A stretch of 64,000 bases of DNA from Gehongia tenuis (GTDB taxonomy: Bacteria; Bacillota; Clostridia; Christensenellales; NSJ-53): NCBI RefSeq assembly GCF_014384795.1, contig NZ_JACRSR010000001.1:744001-808000 (forward strand), written 5' to 3'. Below, one piece after another: positions 34,467 to 43,238 of the stretch. The notes under the pieces are model-generated. The model did not search any database. It was not told the DNA's origin and saw only the letters and a program-made list of their open reading frames with translations. Numbering within the stretch: position 1 is the first letter of the stretch; each line of letters starts with the position of its first letter. The position numbers and the translations under genes are program-made.

Positions 34467-35324
34467 ATGGACATTCAGTGGTATCCGGGGCATATGGCCA
34501 AAGCCAGGCGCACCTTGATGAATGAGATCAAGCTGGTGGATGTGGTGGTGGAGATTCTGGACGCCCGCATCCCTGTGGCCAGCCGCAACCCTGACATTGA
34601 GGACATCCTTGAGCTGCGGCCGCGGATTTATGTGCTGAATAAGGCCGATCTGGCCGAGGAAAAGGCGACCCGGGCCTGGAGCGAGAAGCTGGGCCGGCAG
34701 GGCGCCACACTGCCCTTCGTGTCCACCGCCTCCAACCGCAAAAAGGCCGCCCAGATGATCTCCGACGCCGCGGCGAAGGAGGTCCGGCGCATGGAGCAGA
34801 AGGGGGTCAAAAAGACGGTGCGGGCGCTGGTGATCGGCATCCCAAACGTGGGAAAGTCCACCTTCATTAATTGTGTGGCCGGGGGAACCCGGGCAAGGAC
34901 GGCGGACCGGCCGGGCGTGACGCGGGGCAAGCAGTGGGTGCGGGTGACGCCCTATCTGGAACTTTTGGATATGCCGGGACTGCTGTGGCCCAAGCTCACT
35001 CCCGAGCGGGTGGCCCTCGATCTCGCTTTCGTGGGCGCGGTGAAGGACGAGATCATGGACACGGAAAAGCTGGCGATGGCGCTGCTTTTGAGGCTCCGCG
35101 AACGGGAACCGGACTGCCTCGCTGCCAGATACAAGCTGGATACCCTTTCGGGCGAGGGGGAGGAGCTTCTTGAGCGGATCTCGAAAAAGCGGGGCATGAT
35201 CCTCTCCGGCGGGCGGGTGGACACCCTACGGGGCGCGCAGATGCTGCTGGATGAATTCCGGAACGGCCGCATAGGCCGCATCACGCTGGAGAAACCGGAG
35301 GAAACCATCGATGAAGGGGAATAA
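34467..35324 (+). CDS. rbgA: Ribosome biogenesis GTPase RbgA/YlqF
   Basis: A 285-residue circularly permuted GTPase. The motif order is G4 LNKADLAEEK, then G1 IGIPNVGKSTFINCVAGG, G2 PGVTRGKQWV, and G3 DMPGLLWPK. The start MDIQWYPGHMAKARRTL is the family hallmark. It drives late 50S assembly in Gram-positive bacteria. It overlaps rnhB by 14 bases. Confidence 0.96.
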   Translation: MDIQWYPGHMAKARRTLMNEIKLVDVVVEILDARIPVASRNPDIEDILELRPRIYVLNKADLAEEKATRAWSEKLGRQGATLPFVSTASNRKKAAQMISDAAAKEVRRMEQKGVKKTVRALVIGIPNVGKSTFINCVAGGTRARTADRPGVTRGKQWVRVTPYLELLDMPGLLWPKLTPERVALDLAFVGAVKDEIMDTEKLAMALLLRLREREPDCLAARYKLDTLSGEGEELLERISKKRGMILSGGRVDTLRGAQMLLDEFRNGRIGRITLEKPEETIDEGE

Positions 35325-35916
35325 TGCTGAACTTTTAGCCTTCGAACGGCGTCTGAAAGAGGAAGGCATCACCGTGATCGCCGGCGTGGATGAGGCGGGC
35401 CGGGGGCCGCTGGCGGGGCCGGTGGTGGCCGCCGCCGTGGTGCTGGGCACGGTGATCGAGGGCGTCAACGATTCGAAGAAGCTCTCGGAAAAGAAGCGGG
35501 AGCTTCTTTACGATAGGATCACCCGGGAGGCGGTGGCCTATGGGATCGGTCAGGTGGACCCCAGGGGCATCGATGAAATGAACATTCGAAACGCCACTCT
35601 TGCGGCCATGAAGCAGGCGGTGGAGAACCTTGGGATCGCCCTTGACCGGGTGCTGGTGGACGGCAGGGATGTGATCGATGTGAAATACCCTGTGGAAGCG
35701 GTGGTGCACGGCGACGCCACCTGCTACAGCATCGCCGCCGCCTCCATTCTGGCCAAGGTTACCCGGGACCGCCAGATGCGCGAGCTGGACGCAAAGTACC
35801 CCGAGTACGGCTTTGGTCAGCACAAAGGCTACGGCACGGCGGCCCATATTGAAGTGCTGCGGCGCATCGGGCCCTGCCCCATCCATCGTGCGTCCTTCCT
35901 GAGGAAGATCCTATGA
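35311..35916 (+). CDS. rnhB: Ribonuclease HII
   Basis: A 201-residue RNase HII that cuts RNA in RNA-DNA hybrids and single ribonucleotides. The catalytic acids are in AGVDEAGRGPLAGPVVAAAV (DE) and VLVDGRDVID, with KVTRDRQMRELD towards the C-terminus. Gene order rbgA-rnhB-yraN is common in Clostridia. The stop overlaps the next gene by 4 bases. Confidence 0.96.
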   Translation: MKGNNAELLAFERRLKEEGITVIAGVDEAGRGPLAGPVVAAAVVLGTVIEGVNDSKKLSEKKRELLYDRITREAVAYGIGQVDPRGIDEMNIRNATLAAMKQAVENLGIALDRVLVDGRDVIDVKYPVEAVVHGDATCYSIAAASILAKVTRDRQMRELDAKYPEYGFGQHKGYGTAAHIEVLRRIGPCPIHRASFLRKIL

Positions 35917-36278
35917 GCCGTATGCTAAAGGACGTGGGCGACCGGGGCGAGGCCCTTGCCGCCGCCTATCTCGAAAGCAAGGGCTGCCGTATTCTGGCCC
36001 GAAATTTCCGTACAAAAATGGGTGAACTGGATATTGTTGCCCAGGAACCAGGGAATAGGGTGGTCTTTGTCGAAGTTAAGACCCGCAGGGGGAATCTTTA
36101 CGGCAGCGGCGCCGAGGCGGTTACGGCCGCAAAACAGCGCCATCTCCTTCTTGCAGCGGAGGTTTTTCTTTCCCAAAGGAAGCTTTGGGACCTTCCCATG
36201 CGCTTTGACGTGGTGGAGATCACGTGGCGGGGGGACGAACCCCTCATCCGCCATATTGAAAATGCCTTTGGCGCATAG
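35913..36278 (+). CDS. yraN: UPF0102 family endonuclease-like protein YraN
   Basis: A 121-residue protein with a restriction-endonuclease-like fold: the motif GELDIVAQEPGNRVVFVEVK carries the D-x-n-ExK catalytic pattern (D45, E61 and K63 area), preceded by GDRGEALAAAYLESKGCRIL. It may be a Holliday-junction or DNA-repair nuclease but no firm role is known. The start ATG overlaps rnhB. Confidence 0.9.
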   Translation: MSRMLKDVGDRGEALAAAYLESKGCRILARNFRTKMGELDIVAQEPGNRVVFVEVKTRRGNLYGSGAEAVTAAKQRHLLLAAEVFLSQRKLWDLPMRFDVVEITWRGDEPLIRHIENAFGA

Positions 36279-36308
36279 GCGCCAAATAAGAAGAACAGGT
36301 GAAGATCA

Positions 36309-39300
36309 TTGAAGAAGACGCTTTTCACGTGGACACTGATCGTTCTTGTCCTTGCCGTCTTTTCCGGCGCGGCTTTTGCGGAGGGGTCCAACCTGGCGGT
36401 AAATTCCGGCTTCGAGGAAAACTCCGGCGGCCTTCCGGCAGCCTGGAGCATTGACGAATGGGAGGGCGCGGACAGCGCCGCCGTCTTCCTGATGGAAGCG
36501 GGGGGCATGGACGGCGGGACCTGTTTGTCCATTGAGAACCCTACGGAGAACGACGCACGCATGGTGCAGCAGATCGATGTGGAGCCGAACAGCCTTTACA
36601 GAATCAGCGCCTACGTGAAGACTGAAGGGCGCCTCGGGGGCGGAACGGCGGGAGCCAACGTTTCGGTGATCGGCACTGTGGCCATCTCCTCCGGCGTGCT
36701 TGAAGCCAAGGACTGGCAGAAGGTGGAGATGTACGGTCAGACGGGGAGTGGTCAAAAGACCATGTCCGTGGGCGTGCGTCTTGGCGGCTATTATCAAAAC
36801 GCCGTGGGCAAGGCCTATTTTGACCAGGTGGAAGTGGTCAAGGTGGACCAGGTGCCCGATGGAGCCAAGATTCAAAACATTGAGATTCAGCAGACCTCCT
36901 CGGATGACGAAGCGGCGGCCTCCACGGCTACGCCCACCGGCACCCGGATGAAGGTGCTGCTTTTTGCCATGATCTATGCGGTGATCTTCTACGGCCTGTA
37001 CCGCTGGCTCCGTAAGGCCCGGGACCCCTTCGAGACGGAGGAGGGGCTGAAGCGCGAAAAAATGCTGATCGCCTTTTTGATGGTGGCTGCGGTGGTCCTG
37101 CGCCTTGCCATCGGTTATTTCCATTCGGGCCTGGAATTCGATCTCAACTGCTTTACCAGCTGGTCCAAGACCGCCTATGAAGGCGGCCCGGCCAACCTAT
37201 ACGATTACAGCCAGTATCTGGAACGGGCCTGCGATTACCCGCCGGGATACCTGTATGTCCTGTACATTTTGGGCTGGATCGCTTCCCTATTGCATCTGGA
37301 GGCGGGAACGCCAGCCATGATTCTTTTGATGAAGCTGCCCAGCATCATCACCGATATGGTGCTTGGCGTTATGATCTACCGGATCGCAAGAAAGCATCTC
37401 AAAGGCCAAGGCGCCCTGGTGCTGGCGGCCTTGTATCTGCTGAACCCCGCGGTGATCCTGAACAGCAGCGCCTGGGGCCAGGTGGATGGGTTCTTCACCC
37501 TGTTCCTTATCCTTTGTACCTATTATGCGGCCACCAAACGGCTCACCTGGGCGGCGCTGTTTTATACCATTGCCCTTTTGGTGAAGCCTCAGGCCATCAT
37601 GTTTGCACCCATTTTGCTCTTCCCGTTCATTCATAGTTTCCTCGGGAAGGACGCGGACCGCAGGAAGGCTTTAAAGACGCTTTTGATCAGCGTGGGTCTC
37701 AGCCTCGCGGTGTTTATCGCACTCAGCCTGCCCTTCATCATCAAGCAGGACAGTCCTCTTGCCTTCCTTTACAATCAATACGTGGGCACGGTGGGGCAGT
37801 ACACCTACAGCTCCCTCAACGCCTTCAACTTCTATGCCCTTATCGGGTGCAATTACCTGCACATGGACGCCCTGCCGGTCACCATCCTGACCGTCCTGGC
37901 AGTGGTATCCGTGATGGTGTTCGTAAGCTATCTCTACTTCAAGCGCCGCAGGTATTCGAGCGTATTCATGGTGGGAGCCGTTCTCATCAGCTGGATGTAC
38001 ACGCTGGCGCCCATGATGCACGAAAGGTATCTGTTTCCGCTGATCGCCCTTTTGACAGGGGCCTATGTGGTCCACCGGGACCGCAGGCTCCTCATCGCGC
38101 TTGGCCTGTCCAGCATACTGCACTATCTCAACACGGTGATGATTCTGTCCATGTACCCCAGCGTTCTTGCCGGGGATGCCTGGGTGTATATCATCGCTTT
38201 CGGCCAGGTGGCCATGTTCTTCTATCTCATGTACGTGGCTCTGGATATTTTCGTGCTCCGGGCAAATAAGAAGCCTCTTGCGCCGGAGCCGCTTGACAGC
38301 GCGGATGGCGACATCCACCGCCGCATCTTCGATGCCCCGGCCAGAATCAGGACCACCCGGCGGGAGATGCTGGTGGTGGCGGCGCTCACGGTTATCTATG
38401 CCGCGATTGCCCTCGTCAACCTCGGCGATACCACCGCTCCAGCCACCTATTGGGAGCCCAAGGCCTATGACAGTGTGAGCGTGGAACTTCAAAGCGGCGA
38501 GCCCGTTCAGCGGGTATACTACTACGCCGGCGTGGGCAAGGGATCCATTCGTCTGGAGGGCTCCGAGGACGGCGCGAGCTGGTATTTGCTTACTGAGCTG
38601 GAGCACGACATGGGGGACATGTTCAAATGGCTGTATGAGGACGTGAACGCTGACTGCCGCTATATTCGGGTGACCGCTCTGGACGCGGGCCAGCCCCTAT
38701 TTGAAATGGCGTTTCTGGACGGCGGCCAGCAGCCCCTGCCTCTCACCGTGACCGCTTCCACCGACGGCAGGGGGGAGAGCCTGTTTGACGAACAGTCCAT
38801 CGTCCCCGTGAAGCCCACGTACATGAACAGCATGTATTTTGATGAGATCTACCACGCCCGTACGGCCTACGAGCAGCTTCATGATCTTAGCATCTATGAG
38901 ACCACCCATCCGCCGCTTGGCAAGACGCTGATCTCCCTTGGGGTGTCCTTGTTTGGCATGACGCCCTTCGGCTGGCGAATTGTGGGCACGGTATTTGGCA
39001 TCTTCATGGTACCGGTGTTCTATGCTCTGGCCCGGGCGATTCTGAAGAAGCACCGCTATGCCCTTTTTTCCACGGTGCTTTTCACCTTCGATCTCATGCA
39101 CTTTGCCCAGACCCGGATCTCCACCATCGACGTCTATGCGGTTTTCTTCATCATGCTGATGTACCTGTTCATGTTCAAGTACATGCAGCTGAGCTACAAC
39201 CGGGAGCCGCTTAAAAAGACGCTGCTGCCGCTGGCCCTTTCCGGCATTATTTTTGGTATCGGCTGCGCCAGCAAGTGGATCGTGATCTATGGCGGCGGCG

Positions 39301-40565
39301 GACTGGCGCTGCTGTTCCTATACACCCTCTACCAGCGCTACCAGGAGTACAACTACGCCTTGAAGCGTCTGGGCATTCAGGTTCAGGAGGGCGCCAATTT
39401 CTTTGTGCCCTTCAACCGCTACACTTTCATGACCACGGCGGCCATCGTGCTTATCAGCATCGCTTCGGTGCTCTACGGCATTATTGAGGCCCTCAAACCT
39501 TACATGGGCGGCGCAGCCGCTTTTGAAGCCGGGGGAATTTCGCCCTGGATTTTCATTGGCGTTGGCGGAGTGATCATGATCGCGGCCTATATCTTCGCCT
39601 GGCGCTGCTGCCAAAAGGACAGGGCCTATCTGGCGAAGTATTATCCTGACGCCACGGGCCAGCTGATCAAGCTGCGCGCCATCGTGCTGGACTACAAGCT
39701 GAACACCCTGCGCATCCTCGGATTCTGCATCATCTTCTTCGTGCTGGTGCCGGTGGGAATCTATGCGCTCTCCTATCTGCCCCTCATCCGGATACCCGGC
39801 TATGATGCGAGCTATATTCTCAGCAATCAGGTCAGCATGTTCAACTATCACGGCGGGCTTACGGCGGACCACCCCTTCCAGTCGCCCTGGTATCAGTGGC
39901 CGCTCATGCTCAGACCCATCTGGTTCTATCAGGGCAAGCCCATGGAACCGGGCATGGTTTCCTCCATCGTCTCTTTGGGCAATCCCCTGGTGTGGTGGAG
40001 CGGCTTTATTGCCTTTGCCATGCTGGTGGTGAAATCCATTCGGAAAAAGCGCGTCAGCAACGGTGTCTGGGTCATGCTGGTGGGTTTTGCCTTCCAGTTC
40101 CTGCCCTGGGTCATGGTCAGCCGGGTCACCTTCATCTATCACTATTTCGCATCCCTGCCCTTTGTGGTGCTGGCCTTGGGCTACGCCTATAAAAAGTGGG
40201 ATGAGGACCGGGAACCGAACAGTTGGCAGTGGACGCTGCCCTTCACCATCGGTCTTGGCGCAGTGGCTGGCTGTCTTGCCTATTCGGTGCTGAAAATCTT
40301 TGTGACCATGAACCTTACTGTGACCATTATCACCCTTGTGGCCTTCATGCTCTTGGGCATACTTGCCGTGGGCGCGCTGTACCGCTATGGGTTCATGAAC
40401 AAGGATCCTTTGATGCAGCATAAACGCATGAACTATGTGATGGCGGCCTTTGTGGTGATGGTGATCGCGCTGTTCGCCATGTTCTATCCTGTCGTCTCCG
40501 GCATGGATATGACGAAGGGTTACATGGAGTTCATCCGCTGGCTGCCGTCCTGGACCTTCGGTTAA
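36309..40565 (+). CDS. Giant membrane protein: carbohydrate-binding module plus two GT-C glycosyltransferase modules
   Basis: A 1418-residue protein starting at TTG 36309 (KKTLFTWTLIVLVL signal segment, cleavage near AFAEG). Residues about 25-185 form a beta-sandwich like CBM_4_9 (NSGFEENSGGLPAAWSID). A membrane helix follows near 215-232. Residues about 245-655 form a first GT-C module with acidic loop EFDLNCFTSWSK (D278) and many hydrophobic helices. Residues about 695-820 are a discoidin-like domain (VYYYAGVGKGSIRLEGSEDG). Residues about 825-1418 form a PMT/GT39 module with the catalytic DE pair D845-E846 in YFDEIYHARTAYEQ and ETTHPPLGK. It likely transfers polyprenyl-phosphate sugars to extracellular proteins or glycans; donor and acceptor unknown. 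It is isolated among housekeeping genes. Confidence 0.85.
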   Translation: MKKTLFTWTLIVLVLAVFSGAAFAEGSNLAVNSGFEENSGGLPAAWSIDEWEGADSAAVFLMEAGGMDGGTCLSIENPTENDARMVQQIDVEPNSLYRISAYVKTEGRLGGGTAGANVSVIGTVAISSGVLEAKDWQKVEMYGQTGSGQKTMSVGVRLGGYYQNAVGKAYFDQVEVVKVDQVPDGAKIQNIEIQQTSSDDEAAASTATPTGTRMKVLLFAMIYAVIFYGLYRWLRKARDPFETEEGLKREKMLIAFLMVAAVVLRLAIGYFHSGLEFDLNCFTSWSKTAYEGGPANLYDYSQYLERACDYPPGYLYVLYILGWIASLLHLEAGTPAMILLMKLPSIITDMVLGVMIYRIARKHLKGQGALVLAALYLLNPAVILNSSAWGQVDGFFTLFLILCTYYAATKRLTWAALFYTIALLVKPQAIMFAPILLFPFIHSFLGKDADRRKALKTLLISVGLSLAVFIALSLPFIIKQDSPLAFLYNQYVGTVGQYTYSSLNAFNFYALIGCNYLHMDALPVTILTVLAVVSVMVFVSYLYFKRRRYSSVFMVGAVLISWMYTLAPMMHERYLFPLIALLTGAYVVHRDRRLLIALGLSSILHYLNTVMILSMYPSVLAGDAWVYIIAFGQVAMFFYLMYVALDIFVLRANKKPLAPEPLDSADGDIHRRIFDAPARIRTTRREMLVVAALTVIYAAIALVNLGDTTAPATYWEPKAYDSVSVELQSGEPVQRVYYYAGVGKGSIRLEGSEDGASWYLLTELEHDMGDMFKWLYEDVNADCRYIRVTALDAGQPLFEMAFLDGGQQPLPLTVTASTDGRGESLFDEQSIVPVKPTYMNSMYFDEIYHARTAYEQLHDLSIYETTHPPLGKTLISLGVSLFGMTPFGWRIVGTVFGIFMVPVFYALARAILKKHRYALFSTVLFTFDLMHFAQTRISTIDVYAVFFIMLMYLFMFKYMQLSYNREPLKKTLLPLALSGIIFGIGCASKWIVIYGGGGLALLFLYTLYQRYQEYNYALKRLGIQVQEGANFFVPFNRYTFMTTAAIVLISIASVLYGIIEALKPYMGGAAAFEAGGISPWIFIGVGGVIMIAAYIFAWRCCQKDRAYLAKYYPDATGQLIKLRAIVLDYKLNTLRILGFCIIFFVLVPVGIYALSYLPLIRIPGYDASYILSNQVSMFNYHGGLTADHPFQSPWYQWPLMLRPIWFYQGKPMEPGMVSSIVSLGNPLVWWSGFIAFAMLVVKSIRKKRVSNGVWVMLVGFAFQFLPWVMVSRVTFIYHYFASLPFVVLALGYAYKKWDEDREPNSWQWTLPFTIGLGAVAGCLAYSVLKIFVTMNLTVTIITLVAFMLLGILAVGALYRYGFMNKDPLMQHKRMNYVMAAFVVMVIALFAMFYPVVSGMDMTKGYMEFIRWLPSWTFG

Positions 40566-40577
40566 GGGGGGGAAGTC

Positions 40578-42098
40578 ATGTTTACGCGGACTCTAAGCAT
40601 CGGCCTGTGGGGCGTGGAGGGCTATCCGGTGTCCATTGAAGTGGACATCGCCAACGGCCTTCCGGCCTTTGATATCGTGGGCCTGCCCGATGCCTCGGTC
40701 AAGGAGGCCAAGGAGCGGGTCCGCTCCGCCATCCGCAACAGCGGTCTTGAGTTTCCGGTGCAGCGCATCACCATCAACATGGCGCCCTCGGACCGAAGAA
40801 AAGCGGGCGCGGCCTTCGATCTTCCCATGGCCCTTGGCATTTTGGCGGCCACTGGCCAGCTGCCGATGGAGGCTCTCACGATGCCCTTTATCGGCGGACT
40901 TTCACTTGACGGGGCCATCGCGCCGGTGCGGGGTGTGCTGCCGGCCGTTGTGGCCGCGGCGAGGCTTGGATTTCATGAAATATGTGTTCCCGAGGTCTCC
41001 GCAAAGGAGGGCGCCCTGGTGGAGGGGGTTCGGCTTTTGGAGGCGAGGGATCTGAAAACCCTGGTGGCCCAGCTTTCCGGCGATGCGCCAAAGGTTTATG
41101 CAAATCCTGGAATGACCTCGGCTGAACCCTACCGCGGCGTGGACTTTGCGGATATCATGGGCCAAAGAGCCGCCAAACGGGCTCTCGAGATTGCGGCGGC
41201 AGGCGGCCACAATGTGATTATGATCGGACCGCCGGGTTCGGGCAAGACGATGCTGGCCAAAAGCCTGCCCGGCATTTTGCCGGAGCTCGATTTTGAGGAG
41301 GCGCTGGAGGTGACCATGCTGCACAGCGTGGTGCGGCCCGCGGGTGAGATTCAAGGCCTCATCCGGACGAGACCCTTTCGGGCGCCGCACACCTCCGCTT
41401 CCGTCAATTCCCTGATCGGGGGCGGCGGCTATGCCCGGCCGGGCGAGATCAGCCTCGCCCATCTCGGCGTGCTTTTTTTGGATGAACTGCCTGAATTTCC
41501 CCGTTCCGTTCTGGAAAGCCTGCGCCAGCCCATGGAGGACGGCGTGGTCAATATCACCCGGGTGAACGGTATGGTGAGCTATCCCGCGAGGTTCATGCTG
41601 GTTGCCGGTATGAATCCGTGCCCCTGCGGAAACTATGGTTCGGCTAAGAAGGAATGCCGGTGTACGCCCATGCAGATTCGAAGATACCTTGGGCGGATCA
41701 GCGGGCCGCTTCTGGACCGCATTGATATTCATGTGGATGTGCAGCCGGTGGACTACGATGAGCTCACCCGGAAGGGCAGGGAGGAGTCCTCCGCCAAGGT
41801 CCGGGAACGGGTGGAGGCCGCCCGGGCTATCCAGCGAAAGCGGTACAAGGCGGAGGGAATCCGCTTCAACGCGGAGCTTGGCGCGGGCAGCCTTAAACGC
41901 TACTGCACGCCCTCCGCGGAAGGGGAGAGCCTTCTGCGCATGGCCCATGAGAGCCTCGGACTGTCGCCCCGGGCCTATACCCGTATTTTGAAGATGGCCA
42001 GAACCATTGCGGATCTTTCAGGCCAGGAGGAGATTGGCGCGGCCCAGGTGGCGGAGGCCATCCAATACCGCACGCTGGATAAGAAGTATTGGGGGTAA
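40578..42098 (+). CDS. comM: ComM/YifB family Mg-chelatase-like AAA ATPase
   Basis: A 506-residue protein: an N-terminal Lon-S5-like domain (1-170, PSDRRKAGAAFDLPMALGIL), AAA module with Walker A GPPGSGKTMLAKSLPGILP and Walker B LFLDELPEF, a zinc-ribbon-like loop CPCGNYGSAKKECRCTP, and a C-terminal helical domain. ComM drives branch migration of recombining DNA in transformation of Haemophilus and Vibrio. Its neighbour here is dprA, another transformation gene. Start at ATG 40578 behind GGGGGG. Confidence 0.94.
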   Translation: MFTRTLSIGLWGVEGYPVSIEVDIANGLPAFDIVGLPDASVKEAKERVRSAIRNSGLEFPVQRITINMAPSDRRKAGAAFDLPMALGILAATGQLPMEALTMPFIGGLSLDGAIAPVRGVLPAVVAAARLGFHEICVPEVSAKEGALVEGVRLLEARDLKTLVAQLSGDAPKVYANPGMTSAEPYRGVDFADIMGQRAAKRALEIAAAGGHNVIMIGPPGSGKTMLAKSLPGILPELDFEEALEVTMLHSVVRPAGEIQGLIRTRPFRAPHTSASVNSLIGGGGYARPGEISLAHLGVLFLDELPEFPRSVLESLRQPMEDGVVNITRVNGMVSYPARFMLVAGMNPCPCGNYGSAKKECRCTPMQIRRYLGRISGPLLDRIDIHVDVQPVDYDELTRKGREESSAKVRERVEAARAIQRKRYKAEGIRFNAELGAGSLKRYCTPSAEGESLLRMAHESLGLSPRAYTRILKMARTIADLSGQEEIGAAQVAEAIQYRTLDKKYWG

Positions 42099-42101
42099 AT
42101 C

Positions 42102-43217
42102 ATGAAGGAGGAAAGTCGGTACCTGGTGTGGCTGTCCAGCCTCATCGATGTGAGCGTGGCGCAAAGAAAGCGTCTGTTGGATCATTACGGTTCGGCAAAG
42201 GAGCTTTTCCATGCAGCCGCGGAGGACCGCCTGCCCCGTTCGGGTATTTCCGCGAAGGCCCGTGCGGCGCTGCGCCATGCCAGCTTTGAAAATGTTATCG
42301 ATGAATATCTGGAACGGCTGGACCGGGAGAAAATCCATGTGGCAACCTTGGCCGATGAATTTTATCCGAAGCTGCTTTCCAGCATCTATGATCCGCCGGT
42401 GGCGCTCTACGCCAAGGGCAGAGGAAAACTGAACAGGATTCTGGAACGTTCGCTAACCGTGGTGGGAACGAGGCGATGCACGAGTTACGGCAAACAGGCC
42501 GCCATGCTGCTGGGTGAGAATCTGGGCGAAGCCGGGGTCAGCGTGGTCTCGGGAATGGCCCGGGGCATTGACAGCATGGCGCAGGAGGGATGTCTCAAGT
42601 CGGGCCAGCCGGTGGTCGCCGTCCTTGGCTGCGGTGTGGATGTCATTTACCCCAAGGAGGAGGCCGGACTTTACCAGCGAATCATGGAAAACGGGGTGAT
42701 CCTCTCCGAGTTTCCGCCGGGAACGCCGCCTCTCAAACAGAATTTTCCTCAGCGCAACCGCATCATGGCCGGTCTCACGCCCGGCGTCATCGTCATTGAG
42801 GCGGGAAAGGGTTCGGGTGCGCTCATCACTGCCAATCTGGCCCTTGAGGAAAACCGCGAGGTTTTCGTGGTGCCCGGGAATATCACTTCGCCGCAAAGCG
42901 CCGGTTCAAACGCGCTGCTGCGTCTTGGCGCGGCGCCTCTTTTGGATGTTTGGGACGCTATGGAGGCGCTGAGATGGGGCGAGCGGCCTGTGCCCGGTCA
43001 AAAACCCGAGGCCGGAGAAGCCGCACCGGAGCTTTTGGGGGACGAACTTGCTCTTTGGACCGCTCTTGGAGAAGGGGAGTGCGGAATTGAGGAATTGGCG
43101 GAAAAAACGGGACTAGCCATGGATCGACTGAATACGTTCTTGACAATCCTAGAATTTCGAGGAATAATAAAGCAACTCCCAGGCAAACGGTTCGTCCGCA
43201 TGGCCGGGATTCAATGA
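42102..43217 (+). CDS. dprA: DNA processing protein DprA
   Basis: A 371-residue RecA-loader that protects incoming single-stranded DNA. A helical N-terminal (SAM-like) region is followed by the Rossmann-like DprA core with VVGTRRCTSYGKQAAML, VVSGMARGIDSMAQEG, VLGCGVDVIYP and RNRIMAGLTPGVIVIEAG, and a C-terminal winged helix (about 315-370). It sits between comM and topA, the usual smf-topA arrangement in Bacillota. Confidence 0.96.
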   Translation: MKEESRYLVWLSSLIDVSVAQRKRLLDHYGSAKELFHAAAEDRLPRSGISAKARAALRHASFENVIDEYLERLDREKIHVATLADEFYPKLLSSIYDPPVALYAKGRGKLNRILERSLTVVGTRRCTSYGKQAAMLLGENLGEAGVSVVSGMARGIDSMAQEGCLKSGQPVVAVLGCGVDVIYPKEEAGLYQRIMENGVILSEFPPGTPPLKQNFPQRNRIMAGLTPGVIVIEAGKGSGALITANLALEENREVFVVPGNITSPQSAGSNALLRLGAAPLLDVWDAMEALRWGERPVPGQKPEAGEAAPELLGDELALWTALGEGECGIEELAEKTGLAMDRLNTFLTILEFRGIIKQLPGKRFVRMAGIQ

Positions 43218-43238
43218 AACCACGCATGGAGGTATCTG

